Source: Saccopteryx bilineata (taxonomy: Eukaryota; Chordata; Mammalia; Chiroptera; Emballonuridae). Taken from it: DNA of 64,000 bases. Where the stretch lies: assembly GCF_036850765.1 (NCBI RefSeq), contig NC_089492.1, positions 180,746,106 through 180,810,105 of the forward strand, in the 5' to 3' direction. The notes under the pieces were generated by a model. That model did no database searches and had not been told where the DNA came from. It was given only the letters and a program-made list of their open reading frames with translations. A program made the translations under genes and the position numbers. This document shows, piece by piece, positions 1 to 11,684 of the stretch (its first letter is position 1; each line of letters opens with the position of its first letter).

Positions 1-321
1 GATGCACATGGCGCGGGGCGTGCGGTTGCTCGCAGTGCGCACGGGCTGTTGCTCGCAGAGTGTGGCCGGGCAGTTGCTTGTGTGGGTTGACTCACCACAG
101 GCACACTCCCTCCTTGGCTTGAATGAATGGCCATGCCACAGTTAGCTTCCTCCACACCCTCAGCCCCCTCCCGACTCTCAGTTCCATGTGAAAGCAGCTT
201 CTTTCCCTTCAGTGTGTGGAACTCCCAGATGCTCCAAAGATAGATTTTTCTGTCTGGTTGATGAATTTGCTGAAATTTTGGGGAGATCTGTTGGACGCGC
301 TGCTCACGGCGCCATTTCTGT

Positions 322-888
322 CGGAGGAAACTCTTAAGAGAGCTCAGTGACAACATGAAGAGAAATAACATCTGCATCATAGGGGTTCCTGAAGAAGAAA
401 AGAACAAGGGATAGAGAATTTGTTCAATCATATCATAGCTGTAAACTTCCCTAAATTAATGCAAGAAAAAGTCACACAAGTTCAGGAAGCACAGAGAATT
501 TCATTAAAGAGAAACCCAAAGAAATCTACACCAAGACACATCATAATTAAAATACCAAAGCTAAGTGATAATATTAAAAGCTGTTAGAGAAAAAAAGGCT
601 ATCACCTACAAAGGAGCCCCCATAAAGATGACATCCAACTTCTCAACAGAGACACTTAAGGCCAGAAGGGAATGGCAAGAAATATTCAAAGTAATGCAGA
701 ACAAGAGCCTACAACTAAGACTTCTTTATCTAGCAACGCTATTGTTTAAAATGGAAGGAAAAATAAAAAGCTTCCCAGACCAAAAAAAAAACAAAAAAAC
801 TCAAGGAATTCATTACAACCAAACCAATGCTGCAAGAAATGTTAAGGGTCCTGTTGGTCAAACAGATCAAAGGGGGAAAAGAAAATAG
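322..888 (+). pseudogene. L1 ORF1 remnant (RNA-binding protein, C-terminal half)
   Basis: L1 ORF1p is the trimeric RNA-binding chaperone of the L1 particle. The frame around 340-420 encodes the region with NNICIIGVPEEE and meets a stop near 412. From 565 an open stretch of 107 codons holds the C-terminal domain (KAITYKGAPIKMTSNFSTET, then ARREWQEIFKVM). The N-terminal coiled coil is missing. It matches the same region of the - strand L1 at ~20870-21480. Confidence 0.8.
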
Positions 889-918
889 TAAAAGAGGAAT
901 ATAACTTTAAAGAATAAA

Positions 919-3900
919 ATTGCAATAAACAACTACATATCTATAATAACCTAAATTGTAAATGGATTAAATGATCCAATCATAAGACATAAGGTAGCTA
1001 CGTGGATAAGAAAACAGGACCCATGCATATGCTGTCTACAAGAGACACACCTTAAAACAAAAGATGCACGTAGATTGAAGGTAAAAGGATGGAAAAAAAT
1101 ATTTCACACAAATGGAAATGAAAAAAAAGTTGGGGTAGCAATACTTATATCACACAAAATGGACTTTAAAACAAAGGGTATAATAAGAGATAAAGAAGGT
1201 CACTACATAATGATAAATGGAGCAATCCAACAGGAAGATATAACCATTATAAATATCTATGCACCTAATATAGGAGCATCTAAATATATAAAGCAGACTT
1301 TGATGGATTTAAAGGGCAAGATCAACAGCAATACTATAATAGTAGGGGATTTCAATACCCCACTAACATCACTAGATAGATCCTCAAGACAGAAAATTAA
1401 CAAAGAAACAGCAGACTTAAAGGACACACTAGATCAACTCGATTTAGTAGATATCAATATCTTCAGAACCTTTCACCCTAAAGCAGCAGAATATACGTTC
1501 TTTTCAAGTGCTCGTGGTACATTCTCTAGCAGTGGTAGTCAACCTGGTTCTTACCGCCCACTAGTGGGCATTCCAGCTTTCATGGTAGGTGGTAGCAGAG
1601 CAACCAAAGTATAAATAAAAAGGTAGATTTAACTATACTAAGTTGTTTTATAAAGATTTATTCTGCCAAGTTTAGCAAAAATTTGACATAAAGTACTTGG
1701 TAAGTAATTATTATTATATGCTTTAACTTACTGTAACTCTGCTTCATAAATTTTATAAAGTAAAGTTACTTCCCTACTTTATAAATCACCATGACTGTGG
1801 AACCGGTGGGCGGTTAGAAAATTTTACTACTAACAGAGATACAAAAGTGAGCAGTAGGTATAAAAAGGTTGACTACCCCTGTTCTATAGGATAGACCACA
1901 TGTTAAGGCACAAAAGCAGTCTCAACAATTTTAAGAAGACTGAAATCATATCAAGCATCTTCTCTGTCCACAATGGCATGAAACTAGAAGTCACCAAAAC
2001 AGAAAAACTGAAAATACTCAAACTCGGAAACTAAATAGCATGTTATTAAATAATGAATGGGTTAACAATGAGATCAAAGAATAAATTAAAAAATTCCTAG
2101 AAACGAAGAGTAATGAGCATACAACAACTCAAAATTTATGCGACACAGCAATAGCAGTCCTGAGAGGGAGGTTCATAGCATTACAGGCATACCTTAAGAA
2201 GCTAGAAAAAGCTCAAACAATTTAACCATGCATCTAAAAGAATTAGAAAAAGAAAAGCAAGTAAATCCCGGAGGTAGTAGAAGGAAGGAAATAATAAATA
2301 TCAGAGTGGAAATAAATGACATAGAGGCTAAAGAAACAATACAGGGGATCAATGAAATAAGGAGCTGGTTCTTTGAAAAGGTAAACAAGATCAATGAACC
2401 TATCACCAGACTCACCAAGAAAAAAAGAGAAAGGACACAAATAAATAAAATTAGAAATGAGAGTGGAGAAATAACTGACAGAATAGAAATACAAAGGATT
2501 GTAAGAAAATACTATGAAGAACTGTATGCCAAAAAATTAGACAACCTAGATGAAATGGACAAATTCCTTGAAACATATAATATTTTAAAAATCAATCTGG
2601 AAGAATCAGAAAACCTAAACAGACCGATTACAACAAATAAGATCCTGAAACAGTTATCAAAAAACTCTCAACAAACAAAAGCCCAGGGCCTGATGGCTTC
2701 ACAAGTGAATTCTACCAAATATTCAAAGAAGAACTAACTCCTATCCTTCTCAAGCTATTTCAAAAAATTCAAGAGGAAGGAAGACTTCCAAGTTCCTTTT
2801 ATGAGGCGAGAATAATTCTGCTTCCAAAACCAAGCAAAGACAACACACAAAAAAAATTATAGGCCAATATCCCTGATGAATCTAGATGCTAAAATTCTCA
2901 ACAAAATATTAGCCAACCAGATTCAGCAATATAAGAAAAAAACCATATACCATGGTCAAGTGGGATTTATTCTGGGAAGGCAAGGCTGGTACAATGTTTG
3001 CAAATCAATCAATGTGATTCATCACATAAACAAAAGGAAGGAGAAAAACCACATGATAATTTCAATAGATGCAGGAAAAGCATTTGATAAAATCCAGCAC
3101 CCATTCATGGTCAAAACTCTCAGCAAGTGGGAATACAGGGAACATACCTCAACATGATAAAGGCTAACTATGGCAAACCCATAGCCAACATCACACTCAA
3201 TGGGCAAAAATTAAAAGCAATCCCCTTAAGATCAGGAGCAAGGCAGGGGTGCCCTCTTTCACCAATCTTATTCAACATAGTCCTGGAAGTCCTAGCCACA
3301 GCAATCAGACAAGAAGATGAAATAAAAGACATCCACATTGGAAAAGAAGAAGTAAAACTATCATTATTGGCAGATCATATGATATTGTATATAGAAAACC
3401 CTAAAGTCGCAGTCAAAAAAACTATTGGACCTGATAAATGAATTCAGCAAGGCGGCAGGATATAAAATTAATACTCAGAAATTAGAGACATTTTTATATA
3501 CCAACTATGAACTGTCAGAAAGAGAAATTAAGGAAACAATCCCCTTCACTATTGCAACCAAAAAAATTAAGTACCTAGGAGTAAATTTAACCAAGAATAT
3601 TAAAGACTTGTACTTAGAAAATTATAGAACATTGATAAAAGATATCAAGGAAGATACAAGTAAGTGGAAGCGTATACCATGCTCATGGTTAGGAAGAATG
3701 AACATCATTAAAATGTCTATATTACCCAAAGCAATTTATAAATTCAATGCAATACCAATTAAAATATCAATGACATACTTCAAAGATATAGAACACATTC
3801 TAAAAATTTATATGCAACTAAAAAAGAACACGAAAATTCTCAGCAATCTTGAAAAGGAAGAATAAAGTGAGTGGTATCACACTTCCTGATATCAAGTTAT

Positions 3901-4513
3901 ACTACAAGGCCATTGTACTGAAAACAGCCTGATACTGGCATAAGAACAGGCATATAGATCAATGGAACAGAACAAAGAACCTATAAATAAATCCACAGCT
4001 TTATGGACAACTGATATTTAAGAAAGGAGGTAAGAGCATACAATGGAGTAAAGATAGTTTCTTCAACAAATGGTTTTGGGAAATTTGGACAGCTACCTGC
4101 AAAAAAATGAAACTAGGCCACCAACTTACACCATTCACAAAAATAAACTCAAAATGGATAAAAGACTTAAATGTAAGCCATGACCATAAGCATCTTAGAA
4201 GAAAACATAGGCAGTAAGCTCTCTGACATCTCTCACAGCAGTATAGTTGTTGATTTATCTCCATGGGCAAGTGAAATAAAAGATAGGATAAAGAAATGGG
4301 TCTATATCAAACTAAAAAGCTTCTGCACAGCTAAAGACAATAAGAACAGAATAAAAAGACAAACCACACAATGGGAGAACATATTTGACAATATGTCTGA
4401 TATGGGGTTAATAATCAAAATTTATAAAGAACTTCTAAAACTCAACACCAGGAAGATAAACAATCCAATCTAAAAATGGGCAGAAGAAACGAATATACAC
4501 TTCTCCAAAGAGG
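919..4513 (+). pseudogene. L1 ORF2 remnant (endonuclease and reverse transcriptase), broken
   Basis: ORF2p nicks target DNA and reverse transcribes L1 RNA. The start codon is ATT here where the second L1 in the window has ATG, and a frameshift follows within 40 bases. Endonuclease sequence runs to 1529, where the hAT element cuts it, and resumes at 1890. Reverse transcriptase sequence follows at ~2500-3870 in several frames. The catalytic box reads LADH near 3364-3380 instead of the usual FADD, so a metal-binding Asp is lost. The C-terminal part is absent: homology ends after cttctccaaagagg at 4513. Confidence 0.85.
1530..1881. mobile_element. Non-autonomous hAT transposon inside L1 ORF2
   Basis: A 352-bp element with terminal inverted repeats CAGTGGTAGTCAACCT and, at the other end inverted, CAGGGGTAGTCAACCT (15 of 16 match). 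It is flanked by 8-bp duplications ttctctag (1522-1529) and ttctatag (1882-1889), one mismatch, as hAT transposases make. There is no transposase frame, so it must have moved in trans. The second L1 of this window shows the uninterrupted site (near 20250). Confidence 0.9.
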
Positions 4514-4735
4514 TCCCTTCTCCAAAGGGACCAGAGGGAAAGGGGATAAGAGGATGGGATAAACCTGAAGGGAAGGGGGGAGGGTGCTATTGGAGGTGCT
4601 ATTGGGAGGGGGGTAAGGGAGATGTTGAGGGGAATACGGGGGAGGGGGGGATAAAGCTGAAGGGAAGGGGGAGGGCTCTATGGGGAGGAGGGTAAGGGGG
4701 AGATGTTGCGGGGAATATGAGGGAAGGGGGATGCA
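4514..4735 (+). repeat. G-rich tandem segment forming the L1 tail
   Basis: Two imperfect copies of an ~80-92-base unit (4556-4647 and 4648-4728), each opening gataaa(c/g)ctgaagggaagg and holding many runs of three to seven G. G-rich polypurine tracts are typical of L1 3' untranslated regions and could fold as G-quadruplexes. It is followed by an A-rich end at ~4765. Confidence 0.75.
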
Positions 4736-5629
4736 TTCGGACAACACTAGAATCTATTTAAACTCAATAAATTAAAATAAAAAAATAAATATACAGATAT
4801 TACATAAATGCAATGACAGTATCCTGTCTAACAAAATGAACACTAATTCTTTGATATTATCAATTATCCAGTCTGTAATCAGATTTCCTCGTCTTAGAAA
4901 TGTCTTTTTACAGTTGATTTGTTCAAATCCAGATCAGATAAGTTCCACACATTACATTTGGCTAAAGACCAATTTTTGAAGCAGATGGTTGTTAAGGAGA
5001 CACATGGGGAAGCTCTCATGGATCCCTTCAACAATTTTAATTTCAGCTCCCTGTAACATTCCCTTTCTCTGTTCTTCCCAACCTCTTTTTGTGGGGGTGG
5101 AGATGTAGGAAGGAGAGGAGAATCCCAAAGTTAATATATTACGAGTGAGAAATTATAAGTTTATTTTTAAAGTGATCTTTTTGAATCCTAACATTACATA
5201 GTAATCCAAAGTTCTGAACTTCTAAAAATATCTAAAATATTAACCTGACTGATATTAATGGTTAACATTATACAGTAAGTTGAATGAAGAATAATGCAAT
5301 AAAATTGTTTTATAAAAGCACAAATGAAGAGATGTGACACTCAATATTAATTACTTTGATTGATAAAATAATACTGTGTTCAATTTATAGGAAATGATAT
5401 GAGTTTAACTTGACCCAAAGTATAAGAAATAGCAATGGCAGTGATAATTATTTCTCACTCCTGCATGCAGTATTTCAGACTTGTGGTTTGTTCTCCCTCT
5501 TTTATTATAGCTACTAGGTCTATAGATAGAAAGATTTTATTTGTACTGCCTAAGTAGCCAGTCTGCTTACCTTAATTTTTTTTAATATTCTTATGTTTTA
5601 TCAGACAGACTTGTACTACTTTATTTTCT

Positions 5630-5905
5630 TTAATTAAAGTATGCTTGGCATACAATGTCATTAGTCTCATGTGTACAACATAGTGATTCGACATTTATGT
5701 ATCTTACATTGTGTTCACCACACTAAGTCTAGTAACCATCTGTCTAATAATCAACTGAGTAAAGTTATCACAGTTACTGACTATATTCCCCTTTTTCACC
5801 CATTCTCAGCCATTTGTTCTTTGTTTCTATGAGTGTTTTTATTTTGGTTTGTCTCTTCATTTGTTTTGATTTTTTAAAAATGTCATATATAAGTGAAATA
5901 ATAAA
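5630..5905 (-). mobile_element. Old L1 3'-end fragment
   Basis: Diverged sequence of the L1 3'-untranslated type in inverted orientation (phrases such as tgtgttcaccacactaagtc and cattctcagccatttg). No open frame is kept. The family cannot be told by eye. Confidence 0.5.
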
Positions 5906-7277
5906 GTATTTGTCTTTCTTAGTTCTAAAAGATTATTTTAGAAATAAATATTTGAAATGCTAACCTAGATATTTTTGAGATCACACAAGAGCTGTCCAAA
6001 GGGGATCTTAGCAGTTCCCTTTCAATATCCTTGTAGTAGCTAACCATATGCAGTTTTCCTGAATCACAGAAATAATGTGAAAATAATTTTGAGTGTAATG
6101 CATTGCTGTGTATGACTATAGAGGATCACCCAGTGTAGGACATCATGACTAAGTGTCTTTCTCAAACTTTGGAGAGGAAATGGTAGAACATAGCTATCAA
6201 AATACTTTTCTCTTGTTGCTTAATCTACTTTGAACCAGATTTACTAGTTTTCAAGTTAAGCTTGAAAGTTTTTATTGTTTCTCTAGGACAGGTTAGACTT
6301 TTTAAATATAATTTCCTAGACTCATCTGGAGACATATATATAAATTAGTTTGTGTTAAAGAGATTAGAGTCTTTTTAATGTAGGTAAATCAATCTCATCA
6401 ATTATTTTAATTTTTGAAAAAGAACAGAGTAATATAAAAATCTTTGTATGAAATTGATGTTCCAATTTGTTGAAATCATTTCATCAAAAGTTCCCTACTG
6501 GTGTTCAGCCAGGTATTATTGACAAAAAAGATGGAATCCTGTATTGGGGTTTGCATGTATGATTGTGTAGTTGTACACTACACAGTATAGAGGTGAGGCA
6601 TTTGTACGATAGCTTGTGTTTTAGCACCGTTTCTGGCTGGTGGCAGTAAAGTTGTTGTGTAAGGAGCACTTCTTTTTTTGCAAAGGCTGTGTAAGGGCTA
6701 GTAGTGGTACTGTGGCCTATGCTTCAGGTATATTTAGAAATGAATTATTTGAGGTGATTAAGAAGAGCATGTGAAGCAATATTTCCTATCAGATTATATC
6801 ATAATTTAGCACTTACTTTTGGCAACCTCAGTAATGTGGTGCAGTTCACAACCAAAAGAAGGTAACATGGGTCAGTGAAGTGAAATAAATTATACAAAGT
6901 TTATGAACTTCATATTTTATGTATAGAATAGTCTCTTTCATTTTATATATGCATCTCTGGCCCATTTATCGGGTTTCCAGCCCAATAATTTAAAAGGTAA
7001 ATCAAATGGGGAGAAGCTGTTTAGTTAAGTAGCTCACAGAAGCAGTATAAATGATAGTTGGTAGAGAGATGGCCAATGGTGGAGATAGAAGATTTATAAA
7101 AAATAGACAGAGGATCCCAAACAAATTCAAAACACTAGTGTAGATTGGTATCAAGCTTGTAAATAAAGGCATTCCTAGTTTGGAAACACATGGGGAGAGT
7201 ACTGTTTTGCCACAAAATGCAGTCAGTAGTAGTCATAACAATGTTCTGGAGTTTATCAGAAGATTTTAAATAGAATA

Positions 7278-7445
7278 GGCCCTGGCCGGATAGCTCAGTT
7301 GGTTAGAGCATCATCCCGACATGCTGAAGTTGTGGGTTTGATCCCTGGTCAGGGCACACACAAGAATCAACTAATGACAGCATAAATGAGTAGAACAACA
7401 AAGTTGATCTCTCTCTCTCTCTCAAAATAAAAATCAATTTAAAAA
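7278..7445 (+). mobile_element. tRNA-derived SINE, short type
   Basis: Begins ggccctggccggatagctca. It has an A-box-like tagctcagttggttagagc and a B-box-like gggtttgatccctgg, then a (CT)n run and an A-rich end. The head is a decayed tRNA promoter for RNA polymerase III. It is of the bat VES type by recall. Confidence 0.8.
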
Positions 7446-7990
7446 ATGTTGAATACATCTCATCCTCTTTAATGAAAGAGGTTTGTAATACATTTTAGAA
7501 AGCTTTTTTTAAACAGCTAAAATTTCACCAAATGTTGATATTTACAGAGATTTGAATGCCTGGCATAGTATTAATAAAATGTGCTGCTTTGTTGTCTTTG
7601 TTAAACCTACCAAGTTCATCTATGTGAACTTCTTTTTCTAATGCCAGATAAATGAGGTTTCTCTAGTCTAATCACATTTAGGAGTTTCTTAAAAAATAAT
7701 TTGGGACAAGAAGAAATATAAAAATGTTTGCTATAAATTTTTTATTTGTAGTTTTTCACATATAGTAGACTATGTTTGTACTATATACTGCATATAATGT
7801 TTGCTACAGATTATTCATTTGTGATCTCTAACATATAGTAAATACTATATGTTTGTACAAATATTTTTTCTGTTGAAGTGCTTAATTCTTGCTAAAAAAA
7901 ATTATCTGATCCCAAATATGAACAGCTGTGAGATTTCCCACTGAAAAATTTCTTGAGCTCTAAGAATACTTTATACTTGTTGAATTATAG

Positions 7991-8044
7991 ATTGAAGACT
8001 TTAAGTGACAAATCAAGAGAAGCTAAAGTAAAAAGCAAACCAAG
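7991..8044 (+). CDS. DTNBP1: DTNBP1 (dysbindin-1) coding exon 2
   Basis: Dysbindin-1 is a coiled-coil subunit of BLOC-1, the cytosolic complex that sorts cargo to lysosome-related organelles and synaptic vesicles. This 54-base exon follows an AG acceptor (ttgaattatag) and ends at a strong donor (gtaagc). Its first base closes a split codon, and the rest reads LKTLSDKSREAKVKSKP plus two bases of a split Arg codon. By recall this matches human residues 20-37 exactly. The frame joins that of the next exon. The upstream exon with the start Met is outside the window. No open frame long enough to be noticed marks this exon; it was found by matching the peptide and splice sites. Confidence 0.93.
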
Positions 8045-8234
8045 GTAAGCTTGTGCCAAGATTTAATTTACTGCAACTTAAATTTCATCCAACTTTTGGT
8101 TGCAGTCATAATGGTTATAATTAATGGGTTTTATATCTATTGAGTCCATCTGACTACAAAACTATTGATTCTTTCTAAATTTTATAACACTGGAAAAGTT
8201 TTTGATAAAATTAAAATATGAAGTGTAATTTTTT

Positions 8235-8775
8235 ATTATTATTTAGAAATTAAATTTAATGGGGTTACATTGGTTCATAAGATCACACAGGTTTCAGGTA
8301 CACATCTACGTGGTACTTGATCTAGATCAGGGGTCCCCAAACTACGGCCCGCGGGTCACATGCGGCCCCCTGAGGCCATTTACCCGGTCCCCGCTGCACT
8401 TCTGGAAGGGTACCTCTTTCATTGGTGGTCAGTGAGAGGAGCATAGTTCCCATTGAAATATTGGTCAGTTTGTTGATTTAAATTTACTTGTTTTTTATTT
8501 TAAATATTGTATTTGTTCCCGTTTTGTTTTTTTACTTTAAAATAAGATATGTGCAGTGTGCATAGGAATTTGTTCATAGTTTTTTTTTTTATAGTCCGGC
8601 CCTCCAACGGTCTGAGGGACAGTGAACTGGCCCCCTGTGTAAAAAGTTTGGGGACCCCTGATCTAGATATTGCGTTGTGTACCCACCAGCCAGAGTCATA
8701 CCACTTTCTGTCACTGTATGTTTGGTTCCCTTTAACCCCACCCCTCAACCTCCCTCCCTCTGGTAACCACTGGAA
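8235..8775 (-). mobile_element. Old L1 3' end split by a hAT element
   Basis: 8235-8327 and 8669-8775 together read as an inverted L1 3' untranslated region (aatttaatggggttacattgg ahead of ccaccagccagagtc). The join at the hAT insertion is seamless once one copy of the 8-bp duplication is removed. Confidence 0.65.
8328..8660. mobile_element. Non-autonomous hAT transposon with perfect 8-bp TSD
   Basis: A 333-bp element with inverted ends CAGGGGTCCCCAAACT and AGTTTGGGGACCCCTG, which are exact reverse complements. The flanks carry identical 8-bp duplications atctagat (8320-8327 and 8661-8668). It has no coding capacity. The perfect TSD and ends suggest a fairly recent insertion. Confidence 0.95.
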
Positions 8776-9282
8776 GTGTAATTGTTTTACTCTGACAGTC
8801 AATGGCTATTGTTCAGTTACAATTAGTCATTTTTATCTATATACTAAGAGCAAATTAAAAGTCCTGAATTATTAAGAAGCAAGTTAATAATAGAATACTT
8901 GGCAAGCAAGCTTCTTTGGCCCTATTACCTGTTTTATATGAAAACACTGGTGTCATTTTTTTTAAATAAAATAAAGCATATGACCAAATTTTACTTTCAA
9001 CCTGGAGATGATGAAATTTAAAAAAAATTCTTATTTTACATTATATTAAAATATTTATTATGTGCTGAAAATAATCTATAAGGCAGTGATAACTGATAGT
9101 ATATGACAGTATATTAACTTTGAAATAATGCAATACATTTTTCTAAAAGCTTAGATAAGTTGTCAATTAGTGATTTTAAAATATTTCACATTAACAATTG
9201 AAAATGTCAAAATTATTGTATCTTTTTTTTAAGTTGTTTTAAATCAAAGACAATTTTAATAAAATAAATGTTCTTTTGGCAG

Positions 9283-9333
9283 GACTGTTTCATTTTTGCC
9301 AAAGCACTCTGCTGGACTAGAATTACTTAGCAG
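9283..9333 (+). CDS. DTNBP1: DTNBP1 (dysbindin-1) coding exon 3
   Basis: A 51-base exon after a pyrimidine-rich acceptor (ttcttttggcag) and before the donor gtaagt. The first G completes the Arg codon begun in exon 2. It then reads TVSFLPKHSAGLELLS and ends with two bases of another Arg codon. Against the human protein as recalled (residues ~37-54) there are two substitutions, Pro to Ser and Tyr to His. It belongs to the N-terminal part ahead of the main coiled coil. Phase and length (1+48+2) agree with both neighbours, so the exon looks intact. Confidence 0.94.
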
Positions 9334-9679
9334 GTAAGTTTTCATTTAAATAAGAAGATTATGCTTCTGACTATTTTATTGTCTGAAAATATTTTATAAT
9401 TTTGTAGGTAAAACTTTAATACAACTAAATTCTATCTGAGCACGGTGATTGAAAATTATTTATTCATTTCTCAGAGGGGCTTTTACTTTTCACAGATTAA
9501 CACAGGTCATTAAGACTGTCAGCAGATTGATCATATTGTATTTAGTAGTCAGTACTTTATTATGTATATTTATTAGGCATATGGTTTCTTTGTCACAGAA
9601 AGTTGATCTGAATTTGGGTTCTCAATAATTTTCTTACTTTGATTCTTAATTTTATATTTTTATTTTCCGTGGTTGTATA

Positions 9680-10149
9680 GATGTGGTTTTCTTAGATATG
9701 ACATCAAAAGCATAAGTATCAAAAGGAAAAATGAATAAACTGGACTTTATAAAAATTAAAAACTTATGTGCTTCAAAGTACACCATCAAGAAAGGAAAGC
9801 AACAGTCCACAGAATGGGAGAAAATATTTACCAATCATGTGCCTGGTAAGGGACTTGTATCTAGAGCATATAAAAAAATTTTATAGCTCAGTAGTAAAAA
9901 GACAACCCAATAAAAAAAATAAGGAAAGACTCTAAATATAAACTTCTCTAAAGAAGATATACAAATAGCCAGTAAGCACATGAAAAGATGCTAAACATCG
10001 TTAGTCATTGGTGAAATGCAAATGAGTATGATTTTTATTTCTTCATGATAGTTGCCCAACTTTGTGAATATACTATAAACTACTGAATTATACAATTTAA
10101 GAGGGTAAATTTTATGAGAATTACTTCAATAAAGCTGTTAAAAAATAAA
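9680..10149 (+). mobile_element. Old L1 fragment (ORF2 C-terminus and 3' end)
   Basis: Diverged L1 ORF2 tail on the + strand (aactggactttataaaaatt, gcaacagtccacagaatggg, ggtgaaatgcaaatgag) followed by a 3' untranslated region ending cttcaataaagctgttaaaa and an A-rich run. Many stops; dead. Confidence 0.75.
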
Positions 10150-10699
10150 TATCATTTAAGTATGTTGTTATATTCAGTCCTGTACCTAACAATGTGTCAT
10201 CTGACAGATATGTGGTAAAGATGTGTGCAGTAGAAGATGTGGTTCTTTTTTTTATCTGCATTTATAATCATCTATACCTACATTTTGCTTTTTCTTTTCT
10301 CCTTTTTTATTCGGTTTCTTTTTATCATTGTTAAATCTAGAGATTTTTTTTTTCTTTTCTGAAATGAGAAGTGCTCAATTTGATATTAATCTCCTTGGTT
10401 TTGTTGAGTGAAGAACATAAATGAACATGAAAGGAGGTGTAGTTAAAATTAATCAGACGTGTGCTGTTTACTATTTATATTTTTTCTTTATTTTTTTAAA
10501 TTTAGTGATTTGGTTGAAAAATTTACTTTAAAGGGGTAGACTTGTGGTAGTTTTTGAGATGGGGTACATTTTGGGACTTAATATGAAAAATTTATAATCA
10601 AGAAAGATGTCTCTAATGTGTCCATTCATTGTACACTGAAAGTCTTTTCTCTAGAGGTAATATTGAGTAAAGGATAAACCATTTTAAACAGCAGATATC

Positions 10700-11290
10700 T
10701 GTATCATCATTTTTTAATTGTTAAAAATTGATAAAATACATATAACATAAAATTTACTGTCTTAACCATTTGTAAGTGTACAATTTAGTAGTGTTAAGTA
10801 CATTCACATTGTTATGTAACCAATCTCCAAAATCTTTTCATCTTGCAAAACCGAAACTCTCTGCCTGTTAAACAACTCCCCGTTGTCCCCTTCCTCCCTC
10901 TGCAATTGTCCTCTGCGTTCTCTTTCTATAACTTTGAGTAGTACTCTCGGCACCTCATGTAAATGGAATTGTACAATATTTTACTGTTTTAATAAACAAG
11001 CCACTTCTTTTTCTTTTTTAATTTTATTTATTCATTTTAGAGAGGGGGGAGAGAGAGAGAGACAGAGAAGGGGGAAGAACAGGAGGCATCAACTTCCATA
11101 TGTTCCTTGAACAGGCAAGCCCAAGGTTTTGAACCTGTGACTTCAATATATTTGACTTTTTGTGATTAGCTTATTTCACTTAGCATAATGTTTGCAAGTT
11201 TTATTCATGTTGTAGCATTTATGTCAGAATTTTCTTCCTTTTTAAGACTGAATAATACTTTACTGTAAGTATATAGTCATGTCAGTTATG
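10700..11290 (-). mobile_element. Old L1 3' untranslated fragment
   Basis: Inverted L1 3'-end sequence (tgataaaatacatataacat, then aaatggaattgtacaatatt and tgtgattagcttatttcact). A truncated SINE interrupts it at ~11017-11144. Confidence 0.6.
11017..11144 (-). mobile_element. Truncated tRNA-derived SINE
   Basis: Inverted SINE body with the (GA)n block and ggcatcaacttccatatg, ending in the B-box side (ggttttgaacctgtgacttc). The tRNA-like head beyond this is missing compared with the copy at 48139-48333. Confidence 0.65.
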
Positions 11291-11560
11291 GACAACATAT
11301 ACAATAGTCGCATATGATTATAGTGGAGCTGAATTTCTTGTAAGAAATGGAAGGAAGGATTTTTTTTTCTGATGGGAGCAATATCTGTGGGGCTTGGCAA
11401 TGGATTTCTTCTCCTTTACAGCACCCCAATTTTGAGTACAGCGATTACATCCCAGTCAGTCAGCCACTGGCTTGTTTCAGCCCAGAGGAGCCTGTCCCCC
11501 AGTACTACATATTTCGAGAGTGCTACAGCCCTTCCAGATCTAAGTAAGCGTGATGCTCTT

Positions 11561-11620
11561 TAGAGTACATTGTTGTTAATTAGAGTACATTGTCGTTAAT
11601 TAGAGTACATTGTTGTTAAT
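11561..11620. repeat. Three tandem 20-bp repeats
   Basis: The unit tagagtacattgttgttaat is present three times head to tail. The middle copy has one change (gtcg for gttg). No function is apparent. Confidence 0.95.
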
Positions 11621-11684
11621 TCTCTGGTGGGGACCTCAGATCCTGTGCAAGGACACATGTCCACAGGAGCTACTTTGATAAGTA

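Larger units (their letters stand above)
1..4792 (+). mobile_element. Young-looking L1, 5' piece inverted, 3' end non-canonical
   Basis: Most of an L1 retrotransposon, its left end outside the window. Positions 1-319, read on the - strand, resemble an L1 5' untranslated region starting CAGAAATGGCGCC. From ~320 the element reads on the + strand through the ORF1 C-terminal half and ORF2. ORF2 stops matching the second L1 of this window at 4513 and joins a G-rich tail and an A-rich end at ~4765-4792. Both reading frames carry stops and frameshifts, so the copy is dead. A hAT element sits inside at 1530-1881. Confidence 0.85.
1..7990 (+). other. DTNBP1: DTNBP1 intron 1 (3' part)
   Basis: Intron ending at the exon 2 acceptor. 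The first 4.8 kb is a young L1 with a nested hAT element. After that come an old L1 3' fragment (~5630-5905) and a SINE (~7278-7440). I see no gene, RNA gene or clear repeat in 4793-5629, 5906-7277 and 7446-7990, which are AT-rich single-copy-looking intron. Confidence 0.85.
8045..9282 (+). other. DTNBP1: DTNBP1 intron 2
   Basis: A short 1.24-kb intron. It holds an old L1 3'-end fragment split by a hAT element. The stretch 8776-9282 is AT-rich, with nothing recognisable apart from the exon 3 pyrimidine tract. Confidence 0.88.
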
